A stretch of 9,009 nucleotides of DNA from NCBI GenBank assembly GCA_022560215.1, contig JADFTO010000104.1, positions 1-9,009 on the forward strand, read 5' to 3'. Source of the DNA: Pseudomonadota bacterium. Lineage in GTDB: Bacteria > Pseudomonadota > Alphaproteobacteria > Rhodospirillales > 2-02-FULL-58-16. Numbering within the stretch: position 1 is the stretch's first letter; every line of letters starts with the position of its first letter. A program made the position numbers and the translations under genes. The notes below the pieces were generated by a model. The model ran no database searches, had not been told where the DNA came from, and saw nothing but the letters and a program-made list of their open reading frames with translations. Shown here piece after piece: positions 1 to 9,009 of this stretch.

Positions 1-3000
1 GGTCCGGCCGAGCACCACGAGCACCCCGCTGGTCATGTACTCGGCCCCGTGGTCGCCGATGCCCTCGACCACGGCGACGGCGCCCGAGTTGCGCACGCAG
101 AACCGCTCTCCGGCGACTCCCCGGAAGAAGCATTCGCCGGCGGTGGCCCCGTAGAGCACCGTGTTGCCGACGATGATGTTGTCTTCGGCGCGGAACCGGC
201 TCTTCCGGGGCGGCTTGATGATCAGGCGGCCGCCGGACAGCCCCTTGCCCACGTAATCGTTGGCGTCCCCTTCCAACTCGATGGTGATGCCCCTGGCGAG
301 GAAGGCGCCGAAGCTCTGCCCCGCCGTGCCCCGGGCCTTGATGGTGATGGTGCCGTCCGGCATCCCCTGGTGGCCGTAGCGCCTGGCGACCTCGCCCGAC
401 AGCATGGCGCCGACGGAGCGGTGGGTGTTGCGGATGGACGTCTCGATGACGACCGGCTCCAAGTTTTCCAGCGCCGGCCGGGCCTTCTCGATGAGCTCCA
501 GATCCAGGGCCGCCTCCAGGCCGTGGTCCTGGGACTCGCAATTGTAGACGGCCACGTGGGCAGGCATCTCCGGGCGGTAGAAGACCCGGGAGAAATCGAG
601 GCCGCTGGCCTTCCAATGATCGACGGCGCGCCTCACGTCGAGCTTGTCGGTGCGCCCGATCATCTCGTTGATGGTGCGGAAGCCGAGGGCCGCCATGAGC
701 TCGCGCATCTCCTCGGCGATGAACTTGAAGAAATTGATGACGTGTTCGGGCTGTCCCCGGAAGCGCTTGCGCAGTTCCTTGTCCTGGGTGGCGATGCCCG
801 TGGGGCAGGTGTTCAGGTGGCACTTGCGCATCATGATGCAGCCTTCCGAGATCAGCGCCGCGGTGGCGAAGCCGAACTCATCGGCCCCAAGGAGGGCCCC
901 CACCACCACGTCGCGGCCGGTGCGCAAGCCGCCATCCACCTGGACGGCGATGCGGCCCCTGAGCTCGTTCAGGACCAGGGTCTGGTGGGTCTCGGCGAGG
1001 CCGATCTCCCAGGGCAGGCCGGCGTGCATGATGGAGGTGAGCGGGCTGGCGCCGGTGCCGCCCTCGTGGCCCGAGATGGTGACGTGGTCGGCGTGGGCCT
1101 TCGACACGCCGGCGGCGACCGTGCCGACGCCCACTTCCGAGACCAGCTTGACGCTGATCCTGGATTCCGGGTTCACGTTCTTCAGGTCGTGGATGAGCTG
1201 TGCCAAGTCCTCGATGGAATAGATGTCATGGTGGGGCGGCGGCGAGATCAGGCCGACGCCGGGCGTGGAATGGCGCACCCGGGCGATCCACTCGTCCACC
1301 TTGTGGCCGGGGAGCTGGCCGCCCTCGCCGGGCTTGGCGCCCTGGGCCATCTTGATCTGGATCTCGTCTGAGTTGACCAGGTATTCGGTGGTCACCCCGA
1401 ACCGGCCGGAGGCCACCTGCTTGATGGCCGAGCGCATGGAATCGCCGTTGTCCAAGGGCGTGTAGCGCCTCGAGTCCTCGCCGCCCTCGCCGCAGTTGGA
1501 GCGCCCGCCGATGCGGTTCATGGCGATGGCCAGGGTGGTGTGGGCCTCCCACGAGATGGAGCCGAAGGACATGGCCCCGGTGGAGAAGCGCTTGACGATC
1601 TCGGAGGCCGGCTCCACCTCGTCCAGGGGCACCTTTTTGCCGGCGAACTTGAACTCGAACAGGCCGCGCAGGTTCTTCAGCTTTTCGTCCTGGTAGTTGA
1701 CGGACCGGGAATAGCGCTTGAAGGCCTCGTAATCGCCCGCCCTGACGGCGTGCTGGAGCCCGCTCACGGTTTCCGGCGTCCACACGTGTTCCTCGCCCCT
1801 CAGCCGGAAGGCGAAATCGCCGCCCTCGTCCAGGGCCTGGCGCAGATGGGGGGCGTCGCCGAAGGCTTCCGAGTGGCGGCGCACCGTCTCCTCGGCGACC
1901 TCGTCCAGGCCGATGCCCTCGATCTTCGTGGCGGTGCCGGTGAAGTACTTGGCGACGAAGGCGCTGGACAGCCCCACCGCGTCGAAGATCTGGGCCCCGC
2001 AATAGGACTGGTAGGTGGAGATGCCCATCTTGGCCATCACCTTGAGCATGCCCTTGTTCACGGCCTTGATGTAGCGCTTGTGGATCTTTGTCTCGGACAG
2101 GTTCTCGGGCAGGTCGGGGCGGATGTCCGAGATGGTGTCGAAGGCGAGGTAGGGGTTGATGGCCTCGGCGCCGTAGCCGGCCAGCAGGCAGAAGTCGTGC
2201 ACCTGGCGGGCCTCGCCCGTCTCCACCACCAGGCCCGTCTCGGTGCGCAGCCCCTCGCGGATCAGGTGATGGTGGACCGCCGCCGTGGCCAGCAGGGCCG
2301 GGATGGCGATGTGGTCGGCGTCGATGTGGCGGTCCGACAGGATGACGATGTTGTGTCCGTCCAGGACCACCTGCTTGGCCTTGCGGCAAAGGGAGCCCAG
2401 CGCCGCCGCCATGCCCTTGGCGCCGCGAACCGCGGGGTAGCAGATGTCCAGGGTGAAGGTGCGGAAGGCGCTGTCGGCGATGGTCTCGATGTGGCGGATC
2501 CTCTCCAGGTCCATGTTGGACAGGATGGGCTGGTGCACCTCGAGCCGCTTGTGGGTGCCTCCCGATTCCAGGTCCAACAGGTTGGGCCGGGGCCCGATCA
2601 GCGAAACCAGGGACATCACCAGTTCCTCGCGGATGGAATCGATGGGCGGATTGGTGACCTGGGCGAAACACTGCTTGAAATAGTCGTAGAGCAGCTTGGG
2701 CCGGGCCGACAGCACGGCGATGGGGGTGTCGCGCCCCATGGAGCCCACCGGCTCCTGGCCCGTCAGGCACATGGGCGTGAAGAAAAAGCGGATGTCCTCC
2801 TGGGTGTAGCCGAAGGCCTGCTGCCGGTCGAGCAGGGTCGCCTGGTCGGGCGCCATGGGCGAGACCTCGACGGGCAGGTCCTCGAGGCGGAACTGGGTCT
2901 TGTCCAGCCACGCCTGGTAGGGATGGGCCTGGGCGAGGGAGGCCTTCAGTTCCTCGTCGTCGATGATGCGGCCCTGCTCCAGGTCGATGAGGAACATCTT

Positions 3001-4245
3001 GCCCGGCTGCAGGCGCCATTTCTTGACGATCTTTTCTTCCGCCACCGGCAGGACGCCGGCCTCCGAGCACATCACCACGCGGTCGTCGTCGGTGATCAGG
3101 TAGCGGGCGGGCCTGAGGCCGTTGCGGTCGAGCGTGGCGCCGATCTGGCGGCCGTCGGTGAAGGCGATCGCCGCCGGCCCGTCCCAGGGCTCCATGATCG
3201 CCGCGTGGTATTCGTAGAAGGCGCGGCGGTCGTCGTCCATGAGGGGGTTTTCGTACCAGGCCTCGGGGATCATCAGCATCATGGCGTGGGCCAGGGGATA
3301 GCCGCCCGCCAACAGCAGCTCCAGGGCATTGTCGAAGGTGCCCGAATCGGAGTTGCCGTCGCCGATCACGGGCCACAGCTTGTCCAGGTCACTGCCCAAC
3401 ACCCGGGAGCGCATGTTGTGGCGCCGGGCCAACATCCAGTTGACGTTGCCGCGCACCGTGTTGATCTCGCCGTTGTGGCAGAGATACCGGTAGGGATGGG
3501 CCAGCGGCCACGACGGGAAGGTGTTGGTGGAAAACCGCTGGTGGATCAGGGCCAGGGCCGATTCCATGCGCTCGTCGGCGAGGTCGCGATAGTAGACTTC
3601 CAAATTCTTGGCCAGGATCATGCCCTTGTAGACAATGGTCCGGGAGGAGAGCGACGAGATGTAGAAATGGTTGCCGTCGGGCAGGTCGACGTCCCAGATG
3701 GCGTGGTGGGCTTGCTTGCGGATGACGAACAGCTTGCGTTCCAGGGCGTCGGTGTCGGGGCAGTCCTTGCCCCGGCCGATGAAGACCTGGCGGATCACCG
3801 GTTCGTTGGGCTTGACGCTCTCGCCCAGGCAGGACGAGTCGGTGGGGACGTCGCGCCAGCCGAGAACGATCTGCCCTTCGGCCTCGGCGATGCGCTCGAT
3901 GGCCTTCTCGCAGGCGGCGCGGGTTTTCCTGCTTTGCGGCAGGAAGACCATGCCGACGGCGTAATCCCCGGGGCCGGGAAGGCCGATACCCAGCCCTTCG
4001 CATTCGGCGCGCAGGAAGCGGTCCGGGATCTGCAGGAGGATGCCGGACCCGTCCCCGGCCAGGGGGTCGGCGCCGACGGCGCCCCGGTGGGTCAGGTTGA
4101 CCAGGATCCTGAGCCCGTCGCGGATGATCCCGTTGCTCTTGCGGTTCTTGATGTGGGCGACGAAGCCGATGCCGCACGAGTCATGCTCGTTCCGGGGATC
4201 GTAGAGCCCCTGCCGGGGGGGGCCATGTATGTCCTTGGCTGGCAC
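1..4245 (-). CDS. gltB: Glutamate synthase (NADPH-type) large/alpha subunit, 3' end cut off by the window
   Basis: GltB hydrolyses glutamine and passes the ammonia through an internal tunnel to 2-oxoglutarate, giving two glutamates with electrons from the GltD subunit. The frame is open for 1415 codons to the window edge with no stop. Visible in order: a class II amidotransferase domain (about residues 24-440) whose nucleophile is Cys24 in DSCGIGFVAH, with HQRFSTN at 235 and HNGEINT at 257; a central domain; an FMN/2-oxoglutarate domain with STGAMSFGS at 888, KPGEGGQLPG at 971 and GHEGGTGASPLTS at 1059; the 3Fe-4S cysteines C1136, C1142 and C1147 (CX5CX4C); and the start of the C-terminal GXGXG helix domain. 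Family members are about 1500 residues, so roughly 95 are missing. The residues before Cys24 are presumably a cleaved propeptide. GTG at 4245 was chosen for its Shine-Dalgarno; an in-frame ATG at 4272 would add nine residues. gltD is not in the window. Confidence 0.96.
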   Translation of the reverse strand, partial: MPAKDIHGPPRQGLYDPRNEHDSCGIGFVAHIKNRKSNGIIRDGLRILVNLTHRGAVGADPLAGDGSGILLQIPDRFLRAECEGLGIGLPGPGDYAVGMVFLPQSRKTRAACEKAIERIAEAEGQIVLGWRDVPTDSSCLGESVKPNEPVIRQVFIGRGKDCPDTDALERKLFVIRKQAHHAIWDVDLPDGNHFYISSLSSRTIVYKGMILAKNLEVYYRDLADERMESALALIHQRFSTNTFPSWPLAHPYRYLCHNGEINTVRGNVNWMLARRHNMRSRVLGSDLDKLWPVIGDGNSDSGTFDNALELLLAGGYPLAHAMMLMIPEAWYENPLMDDDRRAFYEYHAAIMEPWDGPAAIAFTDGRQIGATLDRNGLRPARYLITDDDRVVMCSEAGVLPVAEEKIVKKWRLQPGKMFLIDLEQGRIIDDEELKASLAQAHPYQAWLDKTQFRLEDLPVEVSPMAPDQATLLDRQQAFGYTQEDIRFFFTPMCLTGQEPVGSMGRDTPIAVLSARPKLLYDYFKQCFAQVTNPPIDSIREELVMSLVSLIGPRPNLLDLESGGTHKRLEVHQPILSNMDLERIRHIETIADSAFRTFTLDICYPAVRGAKGMAAALGSLCRKAKQVVLDGHNIVILSDRHIDADHIAIPALLATAAVHHHLIREGLRTETGLVVETGEARQVHDFCLLAGYGAEAINPYLAFDTISDIRPDLPENLSETKIHKRYIKAVNKGMLKVMAKMGISTYQSYCGAQIFDAVGLSSAFVAKYFTGTATKIEGIGLDEVAEETVRRHSEAFGDAPHLRQALDEGGDFAFRLRGEEHVWTPETVSGLQHAVRAGDYEAFKRYSRSVNYQDEKLKNLRGLFEFKFAGKKVPLDEVEPASEIVKRFSTGAMSFGSISWEAHTTLAIAMNRIGGRSNCGEGGEDSRRYTPLDNGDSMRSAIKQVASGRFGVTTEYLVNSDEIQIKMAQGAKPGEGGQLPGHKVDEWIARVRHSTPGVGLISPPPHHDIYSIEDLAQLIHDLKNVNPESRISVKLVSEVGVGTVAAGVSKAHADHVTISGHEGGTGASPLTSIMHAGLPWEIGLAETHQTLVLNELRGRIAVQVDGGLRTGRDVVVGALLGADEFGFATAALISEGCIMMRKCHLNTCPTGIATQDKELRKRFRGQPEHVINFFKFIAEEMRELMAALGFRTINEMIGRTDKLDVRRAVDHWKASGLDFSRVFYRPEMPAHVAVYNCESQDHGLEAALDLELIEKARPALENLEPVVIETSIRNTHRSVGAMLSGEVARRYGHQGMPDGTITIKARGTAGQSFGAFLARGITIELEGDANDYVGKGLSGGRLIIKPPRKSRFRAEDNIIVGNTVLYGATAGECFFRGVAGERFCVRNSGAVAVVEGIGDHGAEYMTSGVLVVLGRT

Positions 4246-4251
4246 GGTTCT

Positions 4252-4263
4252 TCCCTTGCCTCC
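4252..4263 (-). promoter_or_regulatory. Ribosome binding site deciding the gltB start
   Basis: Read on the minus strand this is GGAGGCAAGGGA, ending 6 nt before the GTG at 4245. The competing in-frame ATG at 4272 has only a G-run touching it, and a small hairpin (4275-4289) ends 2 nt upstream of it, so GTG is the better-supported start. This is a judgement from sequence only. Confidence 0.5.
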
Positions 4264-4277
4264 AGCTTGCATGCCCC

Positions 4278-4347
4278 ATCCCGGATGGGCCGCATTCAAC
4301 ACTCGACGGCTGCCTGTGCGGCCGCGTGCCACCGGTGAATCCGGGAT
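4278..4347. repeat. Pair of ATCC-S-GGAT palindromic elements in the gltB leader
   Basis: On the plus strand ATCCCGGAT lies at 4278-4286 and ATCCGGGAT at 4339-4347. Each is a 4+4 palindrome around one central base, and the two are exact reverse complements, so in the gltB transcript they could pair with each other. The first also sits in a tight local hairpin, CCCATC-CCG-GATGGG (4275-4289). Both lie between the predicted gltB transcription start and its start codon. They could be operator half-sites or a small RNA switch, or coincidence in GC-rich DNA. Confidence 0.4.
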
Positions 4348-4359
4348 AAGGAATGGCCT

Positions 4360-4388
4360 AGGTTAGCAAAAGTCACTGGAAAACGCAA
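4360..4388 (-). promoter_or_regulatory. Candidate sigma70-type promoter for gltB
   Basis: On the minus strand, TTGCGT (4388-4383) is followed by a 17-nt spacer and TAACCT (4365-4360), with a TG one base before the -10 box (extended -10). The predicted transcription start is near 4353, giving a leader of about 108 nt to the GTG. This lies in the only AT-richer part of the intergenic region. No sigma54 element with correct spacing was found. Confidence 0.5.
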
Positions 4389-4448
4389 AAACCCGACCGG
4401 CGGGCCGCCTCCCCAGCGGCGGGTATGGGGCCGGGGGACCGGCCGGCT

Positions 4449-4477
4449 TTGGCTTCGGCTGCGGCCGGTGCTATAAG
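4449..4477 (+). promoter_or_regulatory. Candidate sigma70-type promoter for uppP
   Basis: TTGGCT (4449-4454) and TATAAG (4472-4477) are separated by exactly 17 bp. The start of transcription would fall near 4484, about 20 nt before the uppP ATG, leaving room for the GGGGTGA ribosome binding site at 4492-4498. It is arranged back to back with the gltB promoter, about 60 bp away. Confidence 0.6.
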
Positions 4478-4505
4478 GGCGACCTGATCTTGGGGTGATG
4501 AAACC

Positions 4506-5306
4506 ATGACGCTCCTAGATATAGCCGTGCTGGCGCTGATTCAGGGAATCACCGAGTTCCTGCCCGTCAGTTCACAAGGGCATGTGTATCTGGCCGAGAA
4601 TCTCTTGGGAGTTTCGGACCAGGGCCTGGTCATGGTTGTTGCCCTCCACGTGGGCACGCTGGGCGCCGTCGTGCTCTACTTCTGGCGGGATCTGTGGGCC
4701 ATCCTGGCGGGGCTCGGCCGCCTGCTCAGGGGACGCAGCGACCCCGGCGCCGATCTCGCGGGCTACCTGGCCATAGCCTCGGTGCCCGTGGCCATCGCGG
4801 GTTTCGCCCTCAACCGCTATGGGGCGGAGGTCCTGCGCACCACTCCCGTCATCGCCTGGGCGACGATCGGCTTCGGCATCGTGCTCTACGCGTCCGACAG
4901 GCTGGGCATGACGGTCAGGCGCATCGAACACATGCGCCTCGGCGACGCCATCATCATCGGCCTGGCCCAGGCCCTGGCCCTGATCCCCGGCACCAGCCGG
5001 TCCGGCATCACCATGTCGGCGGCGCGCATGCTGGGCATGGAGCGGGCCGAGGCGGCGCGCTTTTCCATGCTGCTCTCCATCCCCGCCATCCTGGGCGCCG
5101 GCGGCCTGACGGCGGTCGATCTTTACCTGGCGGGCGACGTCGCCCTGACGGAGGCCGCCATCCTGGCCGCCACCATGGCCTTCATCGCCGCCACCATCGC
5201 CATTTCCGCCCTCATGGCCTGGCTCCGGCGCTCCTCCTTCACCCCCTTCGTCGTCTACCGGGTGCTGCTGGGCGGCGCCCTGCTCGGCATCGCCTACGGC
5301 ATGTGA
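4506..5306 (+). CDS. uppP: Undecaprenyl-diphosphatase (UppP/BacA family)
   Basis: Integral membrane enzyme that removes one phosphate from undecaprenyl diphosphate, recycling the lipid carrier used for peptidoglycan and other envelope polymers; overproduction of family members gives bacitracin resistance. The product is 266 residues, the usual length. The N-terminal motif LIQGITEFLPVSS (residues 11-23) holds the Q/E-x3-E acid pair (Gln13, Glu17), followed by His26; the second signature PGTSRSG is at 161-167 with Arg165. Six to eight hydrophobic segments are visible, for example about 41-60, 85-103, 114-130, 185-205, 217-240 and 248-264. The position after the two serines is Gln (SSQGH) where Ser or Thr is common, a minor variant. 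The ATG follows GGGGTGA with 7 nt spacing. It is a single-gene unit transcribed away from gltB and convergent with the nitroreductase. Confidence 0.96.
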   Translation: MTLLDIAVLALIQGITEFLPVSSQGHVYLAENLLGVSDQGLVMVVALHVGTLGAVVLYFWRDLWAILAGLGRLLRGRSDPGADLAGYLAIASVPVAIAGFALNRYGAEVLRTTPVIAWATIGFGIVLYASDRLGMTVRRIEHMRLGDAIIIGLAQALALIPGTSRSGITMSAARMLGMERAEAARFSMLLSIPAILGAGGLTAVDLYLAGDVALTEAAILAATMAFIAATIAISALMAWLRRSSFTPFVVYRVLLGGALLGIAYGM

Positions 5307-5308
5307 AG

Positions 5309-5327
5309 GCCCCGACCGGATCGGGGC
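5309..5327. terminator. GC hairpin between convergent genes, possible shared terminator
   Basis: A perfect 7-bp stem, GCCCCGA (5309-5315) with TCGGGGC (5321-5327), closes a 5-nt loop. It begins 3 bp after the uppP stop and ends 9 bp before the nitroreductase stop, so it is well placed to end transcription from both sides. Neither strand has a T-run after the stem, so it is not a classical intrinsic terminator; it may act with Rho or as a 3'-end stabiliser. Confidence 0.45.
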
Positions 5328-5335
5328 GCCCGCTC

Positions 5336-6178
5336 TCAGTCCAGGCGGAAGCCCTTGGCGCGGACGAAGGCGCCGAAATCGGCCCGCTGGGGCTCCGAGT
5401 ACTGGCGCGCCTTGTCCTCGCTCCAGGTGTAGGGCGTCTGTTCCCCGTAGCGTTCCGTCAAGCGCTGCCAGGGGTAGGGTTGGACCTGGGCCCGGCGGGC
5501 GTCGTAGGCGTCGATGCGTTGGCGCAAATCCTTTTCGTCGTAGCGGTCCCAGTGCACGGTCACGTCGAGGGGGAGGCGCAGGCTGACGCGGCCTTCGCCC
5601 GCCGGCCAACCCAAGGTCATTCCGGCCACCGGGAAGACGTGATCGGGCAGGCCGAGAAGGCCGCTGATCGTAGTCGCATGATCGCGCACCGCGCTGATGG
5701 GGCAGCAGCCGAGCCCCACCCGCTCGGCGGCGATGACGTATGTCGCGAGCACGATGGCCGCGTCCACCGTGGCGTTGAAAAAGGCGTCCAGGTGGTCGTT
5801 GGCGAAGGGGCGGCCCCGCCACTCGTGGATCAGCCTCTGGCGCCGGTTGTTGCCGCAGAAGACCAGGAAGGCCGGGGCCGACCCTATCCAGGGCATCTCC
5901 GGAATCAGGGCCTGGATCCGGTCCTGGGTGCCGGGGTCGCGGACGATCACGATGTCGCCCTGCTGGAGGTCGCCTTTCGTCGGCGCCGACAGGGCGGCGG
6001 CGGCAAGGGTCTCGATCAGGGCCGGGTCCACGGGCCGCTCCTGGTATTGGCGGTGTGTGCGCCGGGCCGCCAGATAGGCGATGGTGCCGGCGCCCTGGCC
6101 GAGGCCGCAAGCCGGCGGCGCGGCGCCGAACCTCAGGCCGAACAGGTCCTGAAGGGACTCCTCGGGTTTTTTCGCCAT
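5336..6178 (-). CDS. Nitroreductase-family FMN oxidoreductase (NfsA/FRP-like)
   Basis: Predicted cytosolic flavoenzyme that uses NAD(P)H to reduce nitroaromatics, quinones or free flavin; the true substrate cannot be told from sequence. The 280-residue product has the family's N-terminal FMN-phosphate motif RRTHRQYQ (39-46), the SAPTKGDLQ segment (64-72) that contacts the flavin, a helix rich in small residues (138-152) and GLGCCPISAVRD (155-166), which corresponds to the GLG-x3-IG-x2-R flavin motif. The charged C-terminal tail (about 230-280) resembles the NADPH-binding extension of NfsA-type enzymes, whose usual length is about 240-250, so this one is slightly long. The ATG follows GGAGG with 9 nt spacing. 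It lies 58 bp downstream of the ghrA-like gene on the same strand and has its own candidate promoter, so it may be transcribed both alone and by read-through. Confidence 0.85.
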   Translation of the reverse strand: MAKKPEESLQDLFGLRFGAAPPACGLGQGAGTIAYLAARRTHRQYQERPVDPALIETLAAAALSAPTKGDLQQGDIVIVRDPGTQDRIQALIPEMPWIGSAPAFLVFCGNNRRQRLIHEWRGRPFANDHLDAFFNATVDAAIVLATYVIAAERVGLGCCPISAVRDHATTISGLLGLPDHVFPVAGMTLGWPAGEGRVSLRLPLDVTVHWDRYDEKDLRQRIDAYDARRAQVQPYPWQRLTERYGEQTPYTWSEDKARQYSEPQRADFGAFVRAKGFRLD

Positions 6179-6207
6179 GGCCGCCGTCCTCCGCCAATGA
6201 TCGGATG

Positions 6208-6236
6208 TTTATAGAGGAACCAGCGGCGTCCGTCAG
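6208..6236 (-). promoter_or_regulatory. Candidate promoter for the nitroreductase gene
   Basis: On the minus strand, CTGACG (6236-6231) and TATAAA (6213-6208) are separated by 17 bp. The -35 box begins next to the TGA of the upstream reductase gene. The predicted start of transcription near 6201 gives a leader of about 20 nt carrying the GGAGG site. The TATAAA stands out in this GC-rich sequence. Confidence 0.55.
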
Positions 6237-7160
6237 TCAGTATCCCCGGGCCGGATCCACGGCGTGCAGGGGCTCCCGGCCGTCGCGGATGCGGGCGATG
6301 TTGGCGGTGATCTCGGCGGCGGCCGAGGCGGGCACGGTCAGGCTGGCTATGTGCGGCGTGATGGTGAGCGACGAAGCGCGCCAGAAGGGGTGATCGGCGG
6401 GCAGGGGCTCGGTCTTGAACACGTCCAGGGTGGCGCCCGCCAGTCGGCCCGATTCCAGCGCCGCCAGCAGCGCCTCTTCGTCCACGTGGCCGCCCCGGGC
6501 CGCGTTGATCAGATAGGCCCCCCGGGGCAGCGCCTCCAGGGTGCGGGCATTGACGATGTCCTCGGTTTCCGGCGTCAGGGGCAACAGGCAGACCAGGATG
6601 TCGGTGCGCCCCAGGAACGGGATCAGGCCGCTTTCCCCGTGGAAGCCCTCGATGCCGTCAAGGCGCTTTTGCGTGCGGCTCCATCCGGCGACGGAGAAGC
6701 CCATGGCGGCCAGCGCCGCCGCCGCGTCGCCGCCGAGGACGCCCTGGCCCATGACGCCGACCCGGCACTCGGCCGCCTGGCGGAAGGGGCGCTTCCGCCA
6801 TTCGCCCCGGCGCTGGGAATCGGCGTACAGGGGAAATTCCCGGAAGTAGTGGAGGACGCGGGCGCTCACGTATTCGGTCATGCCCCTGGTCAGCACCGGG
6901 TCCACCAGGCGGACCACGGGGACGCCGGGGGGCGGATCGGCGATGTGCTCGACCCCGGCGCCGAGCGAAAAGACGGCCTTCAGGTTGGGGAGGCCGTCCA
7001 GCATCCCGGGCGGCGGCCGCCAGACCAGGGCGAACTCGATCCCCGCCGCCTCGCCCAGGCCGCCGGGCCAGACCCGGAAGTCCAGGTCGGCCAGGTGGCG
7101 GGCCAGCGCCTTGCGCCAGCGTTCCGGATCGTCGTCGGGGGAGTAGAAGAGCAGCGCCAT
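6237..7160 (-). CDS. ghrA: Glyoxylate/hydroxypyruvate reductase A (GhrA-like 2-hydroxyacid dehydrogenase)
   Basis: Predicted cytosolic NADPH-dependent enzyme reducing glyoxylate to glycolate and hydroxypyruvate to glycerate. Numbered from the ATG (307 residues; E. coli GhrA is about 312), the dinucleotide motif GVMGQGVLG is at 135-143, followed by the WSRT segment (160-163) typical of the NADPH-preferring GhrA group. The catalytic triad of D-2-hydroxyacid dehydrogenases is visible as Arg222 in NAARGGHV, Glu251 in KTEPLP and His270 in TPHIAS. The C-terminus, VDPARGY, closely matches that of E. coli GhrA. I chose ATG 7160 because MALLFYSP aligns with the known E. coli start MDIIFYHP; a GTG at 7169 would add three residues and overlap the upstream stop by 4 bp (GTGA). 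Neither has a strong ribosome binding site, which suggests translational coupling to the ATPase gene. Confidence 0.88.
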   Translation of the reverse strand: MALLFYSPDDDPERWRKALARHLADLDFRVWPGGLGEAAGIEFALVWRPPPGMLDGLPNLKAVFSLGAGVEHIADPPPGVPVVRLVDPVLTRGMTEYVSARVLHYFREFPLYADSQRRGEWRKRPFRQAAECRVGVMGQGVLGGDAAAALAAMGFSVAGWSRTQKRLDGIEGFHGESGLIPFLGRTDILVCLLPLTPETEDIVNARTLEALPRGAYLINAARGGHVDEEALLAALESGRLAGATLDVFKTEPLPADHPFWRASSLTITPHIASLTVPASAAAEITANIARIRDGREPLHAVDPARGY

Positions 7161-7165
7161 CGGGC

Positions 7166-8977
<1,812 letters not shown>

Positions 8978-8983
8978 CGCGGG

Positions 8984-8992
8984 AGCATAGCA
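8984..8992 (-). promoter_or_regulatory. Possible extended -10 element just upstream of the GTG start
   Basis: TGCTATGCT on the minus strand is an extended -10 pattern (TG-N-TATGCT). Transcription would begin at about the GTG at 8977, which would make a leaderless mRNA and explain the missing ribosome binding site. The -35 region falls at or past the window edge and cannot be checked. Confidence 0.25.
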
Positions 8993-9009
8993 TCGGGGTC
9001 GCGGCGGCC

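Noticed and set aside
1226..4177. Minus-strand open frames rich in Arg, Pro and Gly (716 and 262 codons)
   Set aside because: These are out-of-frame shadows of gltB; checking the real frame codon by codon from 4245 to 1 found no stop or frameshift.
4240..4259. TGGCAC followed by TTGC, resembling a sigma54 promoter
   Set aside because: The two boxes are 10 bp apart instead of about 5 and would be on the plus strand, pointing away from gltB and overlapping its start codon.
49..4338. Almost uninterrupted plus-strand open frames (440 and 932 codons) opposite gltB
   Set aside because: They are the codon-aligned antisense of gltB. Strong G/C preference at third positions removes stop codons on the opposite strand. 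The translations are low-complexity and match no family I recognise, while the minus frame gives unmistakable GltB.
4387..4404. Minus-strand CCCG-CCGGT-CGGG hairpin followed by five T, like a small terminator
   Set aside because: The stem is only 4 bp, no minus-strand gene ends upstream of it, and the T-run is better explained as part of the gltB -35 region.
4694..6214. Long open frames on both strands across uppP and the nitroreductase
   Set aside because: They overlap well-recognised genes in other frames and translate to Gly/Arg/His-rich sequence with no motifs.

Overview
The window is GC-rich, densely packed bacterial DNA that looks like a chromosomal housekeeping region of an alphaproteobacterium, probably of the Rhodospirillales type. 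That placement rests on the character of the GltB, UppP and YejF-like proteins and the strong G/C preference at third codon positions; it is an inference, not a database result. I see no rRNA, tRNA, CRISPR array, insertion sequence or phage gene.

Layout from left to right: (1) gltB, the large subunit of glutamate synthase, on the minus strand; it starts near 4245 and runs off the left edge, lacking roughly its last 95 residues. (2) A divergent intergenic region (4246-4505) with a plausible sigma70-type promoter on each strand and a pair of ATCC-S-GGAT elements in the gltB leader. (3) uppP (bacA) on the plus strand, undecaprenyl-diphosphatase. (4) A GC hairpin in the 29-bp gap between two convergent stop codons. 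(5) On the minus strand, read right to left: a double-ATPase peptide ABC transporter subunit of the YejF type, overlapped by 4 bp or followed closely by a GhrA-type glyoxylate/hydroxypyruvate reductase, then a nitroreductase with its own candidate promoter.

How the genes relate: gltB makes glutamate from glutamine and 2-oxoglutarate, uppP recycles the lipid carrier for cell-wall synthesis, the YejF-like ATPase would power uptake of oligopeptides, and the GhrA-like and nitroreductase enzymes use NAD(P)H to reduce small 2-oxoacids and nitro or quinone compounds. Apart from the yejF-ghrA coupling there is no evidence that they form one pathway.

The one real oddity is at the right end. The first ~86 residues of the YejF-like ORF are not ABC-transporter sequence but the start of a small alpha/beta-hydrolase (carboxylesterase/phospholipase type), joined in frame at a short Val-Glu-Ala-Val-Arg segment to an ATPase that lacks its normal first ~25-35 residues. 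Either a deletion made a chimeric gene or, more likely in my view, the join is an assembly chimera close to the end of the sequence. I found no convincing new multi-gene biological system.
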